A program made the position numbers and the translations under genes. The notes under the pieces were generated by a model that was not told where the DNA came from, made no database searches, and saw only the letters and a list, made by a program, of their open reading frames with translations. This document shows, piece after piece, positions 43,797 to 55,917 of a stretch of DNA of 64,000 nucleotides. Origin of the DNA: Auanema rhodensis (Eukaryota > Nematoda > Chromadorea > Rhabditida > Rhabditidae); the NCBI GenBank assembly GCA_964057225.1, contig OZ059898.1, positions 5,270,001-5,334,000 of the forward strand, in the 5' to 3' direction. Positions within the stretch are counted from its first letter, which is position 1. The number at the start of each line of letters is the position of its first letter.

Positions 43797-45190
43797 TTGT
43801 CACAACTGCTCAACCACAAAGGCATTCCGCCAAAGATTCATTTAAAGATATAACACATATTAATACGAAATAAATGAAAAAAATGCCAAAAAATAATTAG
43901 AAAAGCTTGATTTTAAGTTTATAAAATAAAATGTTGTAATGAATATAACCAATATTAATTACAGTGTACTATAATTATTGTTTTAGTTAATTAATTATAT
44001 AAAAATATTTTGTTATTATTTTTTTAATATTCCTTCAGAGGGTTTCTAATATTTAAAAGAAAAAGATTAAAAATGTAAAAAAAAAAGTTTTTTTTTGTAC
44101 CAAAAAGGATATCTGCTTTCCCACAATGTTATTGCGTAATCTGGCATGGTATGAAAGGATGAAGATAGTTTATGCTAATCCAAGACTCATATCGTTTCGG
44201 GTTTCTTTTAGAGTTTTAGATGTGAAAGACAATAGAAAATTAACTTTGTTATAACTGTAAAGAGAAGATTTAGTTTATTTCTTTTAATGTAAATGAGAAG
44301 CGGTAGTTCTTTTATAATAAATAAAATAATTTATGATTTTATAATATAAATCCTAACGTACTATGAAAAAAAAAGTTGAAAAGGGAAACAATATAATATT
44401 GTTTATATAACTTATATTAAAATAATTAATATATATTAATATATAAGAATATTATAATAATAAAAACATAAATATTTGTTAGTTAAACTTACAAATATTC
44501 ATTTTCATATAAAAAGAACAGATTATTAAGATATGTTCGTGGTCGATATGGATAGACATGTACGTCACCATGGTGACGGATGGAACATTTCGACTTTCTC
44601 TATAAAATGGTTTTGAAATCAAATAAAGAAGATACAAATATATTTTATTTAAACATAACAAACATAATGAAATTTATACGATTTCTACGATTTAGTAATA
44701 ATAAAGGTTTACTTTTAAGCTACAAAAATAAGTGATATTTGAACTTTATTAGGTTGCATACCTTTGACAGACAAAAAAATCAATAATCATTTAATTAGTT
44801 TTAAAATAATATGAACACATATGTTAACAATCAAATATAATATTAGAAGATCTTCAAAATTCAAAATAATACAAAAAATATATTAATTTAAAAGATTTTA
44901 TTAATCAGCATTCAACTTAATAGTCCTCGTAACAGAACTATCACAAATCTTAAAAAAAAGTAGATGTGTATTATAATTCTGGAATATTGTTAGAGAATAA
45001 AATTTCTTTTTTCTAGTGAAGTTCAAAATTGCGATGATTTGCACTTTAAAATTGACCCCCAGTGATGTAACATGCTCAAATCGGAAGAAGCTAGACTGAA
45101 TTGCAGCTGAACATGTAATCTTTCTTTCTTCTCACTTTCCATATCCCTTTTTTCTGAATTTCAGTTCAATTCTTCAATTCTTCAATTCTT

Positions 45191-45193
<3 letters not shown>

Positions 45194-45260
<67 letters not shown>
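45194..45260. repeat. (CT)n microsatellite, about 33 units
   Basis: Uninterrupted CT repeat on the + strand, within a wider pyrimidine tract (45120-45300). Confidence 0.95.
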
Positions 45261-45265
<5 letters not shown>

Positions 45266-46009
45266 TTTTTTTCTCTAACTATTTGAATGTCTTCTTCTTG
45301 CAATCAGAGCCAAATAAGAGTAGGAAAGACGTTTCATGATCGAAGAGCAGTAGTCGATTTCATCTAAATATCTTTTATAGTTGTTCCCAGACCAAATATT
45401 CTGTCTATGACATGGTTTTCTAATACATAAAAGTTTTGATCATTAGTTATTAGTAAAATAGTTTCTATATTATTCTTATAATTTAATTTTCATCTGAAAT
45501 TTGAACAAAAAAAAACATTTGAATTATCTTTACTTACTCTTTCAACACATTTCATTCTTTTTCATTCTATATTTACAATTGCACAGCGAACAAGAAGTAT
45601 GATGAGCAAGCTATCTCTGGGAAAAAGCTGAGCAAATATCGCACAGAAGCTGTAGCTGAAGTCGAAACTATGGCAGTCTAGTTGCTAGAGCTTTTTTGTT
45701 TCGATCATAGTGATATTTTTCGATTTTTTATGAAGCTTATCGCGTAAACTTTAATGTTTTCAATGTTGTCATAACTCTTATTCGAGTGAAACAAACAATT
45801 TATTGACTTCATGACATGAAGATAGACTTGCATAAAATTTGTACAACTTTCCCTCAAAAGCTTATTGATTGATTATTTATAAGTTCATACATATGTACTT
45901 AATGAGCTATATGAAGTAAGGATTCTGTTCTGAATCATCTATTTGTTCAAAATTTTGAAAATATCGTAAGATATAAACATTTGTGATGACTACTTCAACG
46001 ATCGGAGCA

Positions 46010-46143
46010 GTTTTTCTCAATCTTGTACGTTTTTCTAGCGGGAACTTCACACGTTGTTCGACCGATGTAAAGGTAGCGAACGATTCAGATGAACTTGTGT
46101 TCTCTCTAAACCTTTCACCATGTCCCGTATCTTGTTCACTTTC
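46010..46143 (-). CDS. Possible orphan first exon, Ser/Glu/Arg-rich
   Basis: From an ATG at 46143 the frame reads MESEQDTGHGERFRENTSSS, ESFATFTSVEQRVKFPLEKR and TRLRKTAPIVEV, with a possible donor (GTAGTC) after IVE. The composition is polar and balanced, unlike the AT-driven ORFs nearby, but upstream of the ATG the sequence is GA repeat and the opposite strand is also open (46120-46353). No downstream exon found. Confidence 0.25.
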
Positions 46144-47259
46144 CATCTTTCTCTCATAATCTTCTATACCTTTTCTTTCTTTCTCTCTCACTCTCTTGAA
46201 ATTTTGTATGTACCCTATGCCACAGAATTCTTAGTGTTGAATTCATTCTTCCTATCTCTCAGTAACCGGTCGTCTTCTTTCGTCACCGTCATCTTCATCA
46301 TCTACCATCGTCGTCACCTCTTCTACAATGTCTTCCTCCACCTTTCAACCTAACCATCTAGCTCTCCTCATCTTATTTCTTTCTCTCTCATTTACTTTTT
46401 CCATCAATTTTTCGAGAACAATTAATTATTGACTTTTCTGTCAGCTTGCTTACCGCAAACTAGCATTACCTCTTTCTCATTCGAATGCCATTTTTAATTA
46501 TAATTATACAAGTTACACTGATAATTATATATATAATTTACTAAAATGTATCTTTTTTTTAAATTTTATATAACGATTTTAATATTTATAATACATTATT
46601 ATATTTTATAATTAATAAACAGTTCTTTCTTTGCTCTTTCTGTGTTCCTCACAGTTTTCTTTCATTTGACTATTTTTATTTTTTTATACTTTTGTTAAAA
46701 TATGAGTTCAATGGGTCATAATCCTAAGATTCATCTATTTTATCAGATCTAAGAAGCTGTCACTCAAGCTTCACTTCTTTTGAGAATCTAGCTCATTTTC
46801 AATCATAGTTAAAATGGATCAATTGTTTATACGAATATTTAAAATAAATATATATTTATATATATTTATATATATATGTATTTTATCATTTTTAATATAA
46901 CATTCAATGTTTTAATCGAATTTAATTATCACTTTCACTTTTTTTTTAAACTGTAATACATGAAAACTCATATAGACATTTTTTGTCTGTCTTCTTTTCT
47001 TAGTAGTTTATATATACTTTTAAGTTCTTTTCAACATTTTAACATCCAAATACATCAACTGCTTCATATTTCTATTGAGAGACTATGCCACAGGGAAATG
47101 TCGATTTTCTTATTTGTCTTGTATTCAATTACACATTTTATCTTTCTCCTTCCTATACTGTCTCATTCATCCATCTATCTGCCCTCCTTTCCTTTTTCAT
47201 TGGATTAGCTTTTTTTTATTTTTAACTTTAAATCTTGTAAAGTTTTTTTTTCAGCCGAA

Positions 47260-48335
47260 ATGGGCAAGGACTATAAATATGGTCAACCTTACGGTGGTTA
47301 TTCCTATTCACCTGCACCGACGAAAATGGAGATCACAATCAACCAAGTTTTATACAAACTATTTATTTTATTTTATTCTTCTCATGTTTTAAGAGTCCTG
47401 GATCATCTGTAGGTCAATCTGCTCCATACTCATCGCGACGTCCTCAAGCCAGTGCCCCACCTCCTCCTATGTATGGAAATGAAAATCCACCTTACAATCC
47501 TATGTACCTAGATCGGCAATGGAAAGATTTTGAAATTTTTAATTTAGGTGGATTGACAGATTTCCTAGAAGAGAAAATCGAGGAATGTTTCGTTTATGTT
47601 TGGTAGAACTCATGTTAGGACGTTAGTGAAAATATATTTCGTTATGGAATTTTAAGAGTAAACTTCATGTTTTAGTTGTAATTTTTGGTGGTGGCATTTG
47701 GTGTTATAACGATACTCCTGATTATTGTCCATACTATTCGGCTATTTGGACTTCAGCTTTTTTTATTTTAAACTCTTTAGTATGAATATTGAATGAAGAT
47801 ATCATTAATACCGAGCAAATAATTTTCAGGTCGGAAGCGCTGCGGCTAAACTAGGCTCTCATAACCTGTATATGGCTCACCTAGTTCTTTCTTTGGTGAC
47901 TGTCATGATGTGCTTTATAGGTGGAGGATTAAGTGCGAGGTAACTTAATTTTCGCCATTTATAAAATTGAAAATAATTATCTGTACTTTAGAAATTGGGC
48001 TTTAGTTGGGACATACCAACATCCTAAAATAGCAAGAAACCAAGCATTTTGCTTATTAGGAAGTCATGATACCGGGCGGTATGAATTTAAATAGAAATCA
48101 AATTTATTTTTGTTTAATTTAAGACTTTCATATATATTTTCACAAATGGACAAATATGATTTTGCCAAGTGTTTGTGGCAATTGAAAGTTGGTGTAGCTG
48201 TAAATTCCATCCAATTTGTTATTGACGTTTTAGAAGGTATAATGAAGTTCAAATTAAATTTTTATCATTTTTTTTTCAGTTTTGTTGAATATACTCTCGG
48301 CTATACTCTGTCTCAAAAGAACATGCAGCTTTTAA
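47260..48335 (+). CDS. Four-helix membrane protein with Pro/Tyr-rich N-terminus
   Basis: Exons join to MGKDYKYGQPYGGYSYSPAP, a PPPPMYGNENPPYNP segment, MWIDRFPRRENRGMFR, then four hydrophobic segments: LCLVELMLGRLVIFGGGIWC; PYYSAIWTSAFFILNSLVGS; LYMAHLVLSLVTVMMCFIGG; and KVGVAVNSIQFVIDVLEVLL followed by NILSAILCL, ending KRTCSF. Two cysteines (IWCYNDTPDYCPYY) lie in the first outer loop. The layout, with cytosolic Pro-rich tail, four helices and paired loop cysteines, suits tetraspan-like families (MS4A/TMEM-type), but I do not assign one. TTTTTTTTCAG ends five bases before the ATG, so the mRNA may be trans-spliced. The third exon requires an intron using donor GTACCT after NPPYNP; without it the frame stops early at 47608. 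Confidence 0.75.
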
Positions 48336-48850
48336 ACTTTTGTTACATATGGGTCAACATTTTTGCAATACTATAATGCCATAATAAATATGTTTTATAA
48401 AGTATCTTTCTTGTATTCAGTAAAAATTTATAGATTTCTTTTTGTTTTTATTTTCAAACTGATTGACAACGTTGGTCTGAAATAAAAAAATTAACTTAAA
48501 CTTGGTAATGTTACCTACAACTCACATATACAGATTTCTTGAGAGTTTGATAATGAAATTCAAAAAATATTATAAACATAAATTCGAGAACTGATTCAAT
48601 AACCAAAAACAATTAAAATGAATAATGGTACTTGAAGAATTTTGAACAAAATTATTGTAAGACACCGTACACTTTGAAATATTAATAAAATTTGCACTCC
48701 GTTTACAAGAGAGCATGCACCGATTGCCATCAGCTTATTTCAATATTCATTCAGTGGTTAGTGCTTAATCATTTCTGTCTCAGTTTCAAAGCTTTTCAAT
48801 TGGTTAGCTTATTTATAGATTTTTATATTATTTCAGAATAATGCTTAATA
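48336..48850. other. Intergenic spacer between two same-strand genes
   Basis: An AATAAA at about 48382 probably ends the upstream transcript. The remainder is AT-rich without ORFs; an acceptor-like TATTTCAG lies just before the TM2D1 ATG. Confidence 0.6.
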
Positions 48851-49661
48851 ATGGGTAGAGGTTCTTCCTTGATATGGATTGTACTATTACTCGCTTACTT
48901 TGTTTCAGAAAGTTGGTTTTATTCTATATATATGAATTAATGTTTTTTTATTAAGATACCTTATTTGTTTTTGCAAAAACAACGCCGGAACCTATACAAA
49001 ATGTACAGTGTAGCTCTCTGAGCCCGTTTCAGTAAGTTTTCCAAATATGTCATCATCTTTTTAATATATTTTTCAGCTATAAGTGTGATCCCCCCGAGAT
49101 AGATTTAGAGACACAGCAACCATCAACTTGTCAATCTGATAATTCTGTTATTGGTATGAGAAAGTTTAGTTACCTATAATATTAATTTTGTTAAGTAACA
49201 TGCACAACAGTTCCTAAACTTACTTGTGTTGGCCAGTTGAATGGAACTAATGTTTTCACCCGGAAGGTTAATATCTTGCAAAGCATTAGTTAATATTCTT
49301 AAAATACAGATTCCAAACTCCTGCTACTTTGATGCTCACGTTCCACATTCTACTGCTCTATTGCTTTCAATTTTTTTAGGGTTTTTTGGTATTGACCGCA
49401 TTTATTTAGGATATTATGCTATTGGTAAGATAATTATAAAATCTTTTAATTTTCTTTGTTTCAGGTTTATTCAAAATGTTTTCTTTGGGAGGATTGTTTA
49501 TTCTTTGGATAACAGATGTTGTTTTGATTGCGTTACAAGTATTACTTCCTTCGGATGGTACTAATTATTATATGCCATATTATGGGCCACGCTCCACTCC
49601 TGTTAGATTTGATGCTTACTCAACTAACTATTCAATATTCTCTTGTGCAGATTGCCCTTAG
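48851..49661 (+). CDS. TM2 domain-containing protein 1 homolog
   Basis: Six exons encode a signal peptide (MGRGSSLIWIVLLLAYFVSE), a Cys-rich lumenal part (CSSLSPFHYKCDPPEIDLE; TCQSDNSVI; LTCVGQLNGTNVFTRKIPNS with C), and the TM2 domain: first helix STALLLSIFLGFFG, the short turn IDRIYLGYYAIGLFK, second helix FSLGGLFILWITDVVLIALQ, then VLLPSDGTNYYMPYYGPR. The D-R-aromatic turn and PSDGT.Y...YYG end place it with TM2D1, a conserved metazoan protein linked to Notch and amyloid biology but with no settled molecular role. The spacing of cysteines ahead of the TM2 domain fits that group. It is followed after 153 bases by TIMM10 on the same strand, with AATAAA at about 49704. Confidence 0.88.
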
Positions 49662-49814
49662 AAAGAAAAATATATAAATTTATATATGTGAAACGGGTTG
49701 TAAATAAAGCTACTTTTCTATTATTTTTACTTGTATTCTGGGTTTCGGACCTTGCTTAAATATCGCCTTGTCAGTTTTCTTCGAACTCTTTATATATTTG
49801 ATATCAGACCGAAA

Positions 49815-50162
49815 ATGGCCACTGAACAACAACTCCAAGTAGTAGCAGAACTTGAGGTAAAGTATAAATATTTTTCTTTTATTGTACAAAATTCAACTAA
49901 AGGTGGAAATGATGTCTGACATGTACCGTCGTATGACTTCAGCATGTCAAGACAAGTGCATCGCTAAGACATTCAAAGAAGGAGAACTTACCAAGGTTTT
50001 GCTATATTTTTTTGTATACTATTCTGTTCTTTCTAGGGAGAAGCTGTTTGCTTAGATAGATGTGTAGCAAAATATTTAGATGTTCATGAGAAACTTGGAA
50101 AAAGATTAACCAACATGTCACAAACCGATGAAGTTGCTCTTCAGAAAATAAATCAAAACTGA
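49815..50162 (+). CDS. Mitochondrial import chaperone TIMM10
   Basis: Three exons give a protein of about 86 residues: [54 protein letters not shown], then [20 protein letters not shown] to the stop. The twin CX3C motifs (CQDKC and CLDRC, 16 residues apart) and the following AKYLDVHEK block identify Tim10, the partner of Tim9 in the intermembrane-space hexamer that carries hydrophobic precursors to the inner membrane. An acceptor (GATATCAG) lies 7 bases before the ATG, and the TM2D1 stop is only 153 bases upstream, so the two may share a transcript. Confidence 0.95.
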
Positions 50163-51229
50163 TAAATTTTTAAATTAAGTTAGATCGGTTAGTATAATTG
50201 TTGTTTCTTTTTGATATATAGACCTGAGTTTTGTTGTTTTTAACTTTGAATCCAAATTTCCATTGGATTTCAGCATTATTGTTGTTTTAATTGTTGTTAA
50301 ACAATTAGAGTAAATCATATTATTATATTAGTTTGTATGCATTACCTGAACATTTACAAATTATTTATGTCCACTTTCACATTGAGTAATTGAAACTTTT
50401 AATTTCTTTCGCAAAATGACACTCACAGAAATGGCAATAAACATCATAACCAGTTTGCCAGCTGTTTACCAAGTGTTTCGGTAATGCGGTAAGAGGGGCT
50501 GTATGTTTCTGGTCTTTAATAAGGTGATGAAGATGATAGGGCATATTCTCGATTCTTTCGCTATTAACAAATATCAATAATTACTTTAGATGATCCATAA
50601 CTTCAGTTTATTTTAAATCAAAATCGAATTTAAGTTGTTCTTGACTTGAGGATTGTCAAAGAGTTTCTAAAGTTCTTAATTGTTCAAGTACTACTGTTTA
50701 CCATAATGTTTCTACACGTCCTTGAGCTCTAAGAATGTTGTATAGAGGGCCGTCTCATATATATCTATCTTCCTATATGTATATACGGAGACATCGAATT
50801 GAAAAATAGATGTCTCTTTCGTTCTCCCCTTTCCACACCCTCCCAACCTCTCTCTTCTACCACGCCAACCATCCATGTATTGCTAAAGGAATGAAAAAAG
50901 GGAACGATGAAAGATAATGACAGCGCGTTACAATTTGAAGAGACGCCGACAGGTCGTTCCCAAAGTCATTGCTGAAATCGGAGAGAGTGTGGGCGTGGTA
51001 CAGCTACTGTTTCTCCGGTTGCTGCTGGTCGTCGTCGTTGTCTACGTCGTTTAGCGTGTCTCCACCAGCCAATCCACTACCGCAACCCATACACATATAC
51101 AAGCCGACTCACGGTTTACGCCCACCTTTTCTGTAGTGTGTGTACTTCTCAGGCAAGGCTTGACAGTCTAGAATCTCCTAAACTCATATTCAATTTATCA
51201 TTGCCTTTAGGCTAAGACTTTAACTTATA
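50163..51229. other. Intergenic region with a GC-richer promoter-like segment
   Basis: After the TIMM10 3' UTR and a small - strand ORF, GC rises around 50810-51170 (pyrimidine blocks CTCCCCTTTCC, ACCCTCCC, and GTCGTCGTCGTTG), which is probably the promoter and 5' UTR of the gene starting at 51230. An acceptor TTGCCTTTAG at 51210 precedes that ATG by 19 bases. Confidence 0.5.
50377..50544 (-). CDS. Possible small Cys/His-rich protein or terminal exon
   Basis: From an ATG at 50544 the frame reads MPYHLHHLIKDQKHTAPLTA, LPKHLVNSWQTGYDVYCHFC and ECHFAKEIKSFNYSM, stop. YCHFCECHF places three Cys and two His close together, as a small metal-binding site might. The frame is open upstream (SERIEN) to an acceptor-like TTTGTTAATAG, so it may be the last exon of a gene rather than a whole one; no further exon was found and a nearby ATG (MDHLK) would need an implausibly short intron of about 24 bases. 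Unidentified. Confidence 0.35.
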   Translation of the reverse strand: MPYHLHHLIKDQKHTAPLTALPKHLVNSWQTGYDVYCHFCECHFAKEIKSFNYSM

Positions 51230-54200
51230 ATGGCTAAGGTCGAAGTACAAATTCGTAGCTGCTTCTGCTGTGGCTTGTCCTTAGCTACTATTCTTGTAGC
51301 TCTCTATACCTTGGTGAGTTTGTTCATTATTTTTTAATATTCTATTTGGTATTATTTCCTTTTTTGTCTAGTTTTCAACAACTTTATTTTGTATCTAGGC
51401 TCAAGTTGATTTCAATCTCTTTTGTCTATTGATTGCGGTTCATTAAACCTGTTTCACGATATCCTTTGTTTTCTGCCATCCAATAAAATTGATTACTTTC
51501 TGAGATATAGTGAGATAATGGTTCAAGAGTATCATGTTTTCTTTCGCTTTTTTGTATTGTTGTATTTCTTTTTCGGGCATATATCCTATAACTAAGTTGG
51601 TCACTAGACTGAGATAATTGGCTTGACTATTGGTTGATTCCAGTCTCTCCTATAGTCAATCAACGTAGTCCAGCTATCCTCGTTTCTGTTCTTGTAGACA
51701 TATTCTCTAGTTATGGAAGAATATGAGGAATATCCACTTATCCAACTTTCTGTAAAAGATGAATCATCTTAGCCTGCAACTAATTTGCACGTTTGAATAC
51801 ATAGCCAATACCAACCTTTCCTGATCATGTAGGCATATTTTCGTTTAAACACTATGTCAAGGACTTTGTATAAATGTTGAGAAAGATAGTACATACATTT
51901 ATTTTTTTCTGAACATAACCATCATTATTTAGTTTGTTTTTCGAACACTTAAACTATTTATGCTCTTAATTCTAATTATTTTTGTAACTAAAAAGGTTTT
52001 AATCAAGTTCTCAGCAATAAATCAATATTATCGAAAATAACTAAGATATAGAAAAAAATTATGAGAGTGAACATTTTCAAGATTCAAAAAAAAAACTTTT
52101 TTTTTGTATTTCTAATTGAAATCATGATGATTTTTTTAAAGATATTATATTCTCTTTTGACTGGGTTAGCCGGTTGGGGTTTATCAGACACAGCAGCTCA
52201 TGGAGATTCATCCTTTTATCGTAGTTGCGACCTGGAAGCTCAAGGAAAAATCACAGCTGGTAATAAATTTTAATTTTATTATAAACATAGCATAATTTAG
52301 AAAATCGTAAATTAACTTTCCATGGTGGTCATACTACTGTTGTTGTAGAAGATTCATCTTCTTATCATTGTTCGCTAGGATTATATACGGAAGAATTAAA
52401 ATATGAAGCTGGCTGTGAGTTATTATTGAAGTTATGAAAATTGTCATGTAAATTACATGTATTTAGTGAGATATACTACATTAGTTGTCAATCTATTCAT
52501 CTATGTTGGTATGATCCTCGCTTCAATTCTCCTGTTGATTGGTAAGTGTTAAGAGCCAGTGTGTCTGTCTTTGAAATTTCAAACATAGTATCTGGTTTTA
52601 TCATGAAAAATCCTAATGTTACTTGAATAGATTCATTGATTTTTCAATCTAAATCTATCATAAGCCTTTTGAAGCTGTTTTACCTCACCTCGAACATGCA
52701 TTTTAATGGCATTTCTATTGTTAAATCTGCCATTTGAATAGAATACAAAAAACGAAAATCTCGTATTTCAATGAAAGAATCTTTTGTTGCGATCAACTTT
52801 TTTATTTATAGGATTGGCTATCTATAATCAATGGTTACTTGTACCATGGGTAATTCTTCTCGCAATCGATATCGTACGTGGACTTATATCCGTATTCTTC
52901 ATTTTCTTCTTCAGCTATGTAAGTTTGAGATTATTTTTTATTTTTGGCGCCACATGTAAAGAATGTCCCTATGGCAAAAAAACTATTTGGGTATTTTCTT
53001 CTTTTCGTCTCATGTGGGAAGGGTGTGGTCTTTATATCTTTATATGGTCGTTCTGCAACTAACTGGCTAGTTGGCAGAAATATTGAATACCATAGATGGC
53101 CATGAGTATCTTGTATCGGCCCAGTCTACTTTTCGTGAACGACTGATCGTTTTCAGTAGCCTGATCAACTAAATTTTTGTCACTTGACACCGACTCCACC
53201 TATAAAATTTACATTGCATTCTATTCATCAGAAGTACTATACGGATATCATAGTATTGACAGTCCAATATTGGAATATAAAGGTTTTAAAACTGAAACTA
53301 CAGTTTTACTAATGTCGAATTACATTATTCACCTCGTTACTTTGATTATTTATTTATTTCATGGCCATAGTACCTAATCAGATCTTGTTTAAATCTGATG
53401 TTAAATACAATTGTACATAACATTTTATTCAAAAATTTACAAGCATTATTTCAAACAATTAAATCTGGATTATTGATGGTTTAATGGCGGAGTATAAACT
53501 ATAACCAAATTTTTGTGGATTTTAGTGAATGGAGAAAATAATACATAAGTTGATGTTGATAATAAATTATCATCATTGAAAAACTGTATTATTGGTATGC
53601 AACAAGGGTCAGCAAAAGTAGATCTACACATATAAATGAGAGAGAAAGATAGAAAGATTTAGAGGAATAATCATGAGAGTGAAGGTGATGAAGAACATAA
53701 ACCCGTTTTGCTTGACAGCGAAAGAACGATTAGGACCGTCAGTCATAATTAGATGCTAATTGTGGACTTAGTACGAGGGAAAACAAGTAAATAATTTAAA
53801 AAGTGAGAATTTCACTGTAATACATGGAATAGGGATAATAATTTATGTTGTAAGCTTTAATTTTACCAATTTTTCCAATTCCAGGGTAACTTAGCACGTA
53901 TTGCTACAGGAATTTTCTTCCTTGGTCTTCAATTTTTCCACGTAAGTCAATGATATTTGTTTCTATACTTTATACTAAAAAACTGTATAGATCTCCCTCT
54001 TGATGATTATCATAGCTAAATTCCAACGTATTTACAACCGACGCAACGGAATTCCAGTAGATAATAGACCAGTAAGTTTTAATATATTCTTCATTAGACT
54101 TGACTATTAATATTCACAAATATATCTTTTTGCAGTTTGAGCAGAGAGCTTATCCAGCTTCTTCAACATACGCTTATTCCCCAGATCATAGACGACCTGA

Positions 54201-54294
54201 ATACTATCCAGAATCTGTTCGTGACCATTATGGACTTCCTGCCATGCATCATCCACAACAGATTCCATATGATAACCATGGATATCGTTATTAA
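51230..54294 (+). CDS. Nematode-type four-helix membrane protein
   Basis: Eight exons encode MAKVEVQIRSCFCCGLSLAT, a first helix (ILVALYTLILYSLLTGLAGW), a polar loop with two cysteines (FYRSCDLEAQGKITA; SYHCSLGLYTEELKYEAG), a second helix (LVVNLFIYVGMILASILLLI), a third (WLLVPWVILLAIDIVRGLIS into FFIFFF), a fourth (IATGIFFLGLQFFHISLLMI), and a Tyr/Pro/His-rich cytosolic tail (FEQRAYPASSTYAYSPDHRR; YYPESVRDHYGLP). The CFCCGL start followed by four helices is like small lysosomal/LAPTM-type or DUF4728-type proteins; the family call is tentative and the function unknown. The tail has several Tyr motifs that could be sorting signals. The first intron (51315-52138) and the one after FFFSY (52920-53884) are about 0.8-1 kb, long for this window. 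The stop lies 187 bases from the stop of the convergent ACBD5-like gene. Confidence 0.75.
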
Positions 54295-54481
54295 TATTAT
54301 ACTCCATCTTATATTCTTTCGAAGAGAACTTGTGCCTTTAGTTATTTGACCGCACATATATTATATCGGTGCTCAATCAGATTGCCTTTCTTGCCATTTT
54401 AAGGATTGTATTATAAATTTATACAGGTAGTTTTGCCTACAAGAAATGAACAAATGACTGTTTATCGTTTAATTTTCTATT

Positions 54482-55672
54482 TTAAAATCGCAAAAACCGT
54501 TTTACATATCTTATAAGTATATGAGCCACGAAAGGCCAAATCAAGAATAACAGAAAATTAATCCAGCTGACCTTTTTCGGTAAGAATATGTACACTGTCT
54601 AAAACCAGATTCAGGTTTATGGCTTTTATGTATTATAACAATGACTTACAGCTTTTTTAAATACGTTCAACAACTGATTGTTTCTGGTTTCCATTAAGCG
54701 GGATAACACCTCGATTCGTTCCGATATAATCTGTGGTTTAAAATGTTTCCCAAAATAATGCTTAAATATTACTTGTAACTGTTCTTGAATCTTTTTGCCA
54801 GTTTCTGAAGATTTTATTTTTGGATGATCATGGATTTCATAGGAAGATGTACGTGATCTAAACAAACAATAACAGTTTCTCAATTCGAGTTTTTGACTTG
54901 CCGTGTCTGTACGTCCTCATCGATAGCATCACAATATTCAGAATCAGAGACAATTGAAGAAGCGTATCCCACCGTAGTAACATCAGTTGTCGATTGTGAA
55001 ATATTCCCAATCTTGAAGATATTAATAAAAGTTTTTAAAATAATAAATAATACTTGATATACTGATATTAGCTTTTTAGAACTGTCTTGTAAGCTTGTTA
55101 ATGTTCTAGCCTCCGAACTTGTTTGTTCAGACTTCCCAAGAGGGCTACCAATTTTTTCGAGCAGTGGTTTCATTTTTATATACAAATCACCTGACATCCA
55201 ATCCTAAACGGAAATATGTAGAGGAAGATTTCACAAAATTGAATGAAACGAAAACCATAAAAATTCTAAACAATGTGATAACCTCAACATTATGAGTTGC
55301 ATTCACGGTATCAATTTTGATTCGAAGTTTTTGTAAATACTGATCCATAGCTTCTTCAGATGACAGTTCCCCAAGGGCGTTCCACGAATTCCTAATATTT
55401 GTTTGTACTCAAAAGATATGAATTGGAATACAACAAACCATTTGTATGACTCCACAACATTCCACATTGATGGTTTTTTAATATTACAACGTCCTATTGT
55501 GGATTGTTTGAACAAACTATAGAAAGCTAGCTTTTCCTCACTGCTAGTAGTAACAGCACCTGTATACGTTTAGAATGAATACAATGAATAATTTTGAAAA
55601 AATACCTTCTTTCGGTAAATGTTTTACAATTTCAACTGCTGCTTCAAATTGTTCTTTTCGTGAAGCTAACAT
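54482..55672 (-). CDS. Acyl-CoA-binding domain protein, tail-anchored (ACBD5/MAA-1 type)
   Basis: Starts MLASRKEQFEAAVEIVKHLP, then an acyl-CoA-binding domain: TSSEEKLAFYSLFKQSTIGR, KKPSMWNVVESYKWNSWNAL, GELSSEEAMDQYLQKL. The YSLFKQ.T.G.C and W.SW..LG..S.EEAM positions are those that hold the acyl-CoA. A Ser/Asp-rich linker follows (YASSIVSDSEYCDAIDEDV), then a helical region (IQEQLQVIFKHYFGKHFKPQ), and the last exon carries a tail anchor WINFLLFLIWPFVAHILIRY before VKRFLRF. This order (N-terminal ACB domain, long linker, C-terminal hydrophobic anchor) is ACBD4/5, which tethers peroxisomes to the ER in vertebrates, and MAA-1 in C. elegans endosomes; which role applies here is not decidable. 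An acceptor (TTTTATCAG) lies about 60 bases before the ATG. POP5 lies 245 bases upstream on the same strand. Confidence 0.88.
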
Positions 55673-55917
55673 AATAAGAAGAGGACGTAGGAAAAAGTTG
55701 TTGAATTTATTTAGATCCACGACTGATAAAATGGAAAAAAATAAATTGTGGAAAAATAAAAACAAAGCAGAAAAATAATCAATTTATCAGATTATATGTA
55801 CACAGGATAAGAAGAACAATTAATTGGAAAAGTTAGCGTCTTCAACAAAAACGTAACAGGTTCAATCAATATCCTATTTGATAAGAACATAACAACAAAA
55901 TTTAACAAAGTTTTTTA

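Larger units (their letters stand above)
43797..47259. other. Repeat-rich intergenic stretch
   Basis: About 3.5 kb, strongly AT-rich (44000-45000 and 46490-46950), with the long CT tract listed separately. Around 45900-46400 GC is higher and ORFs occur on both strands; the most protein-like is the - strand segment listed separately. No gene could be assembled. Confidence 0.5.
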
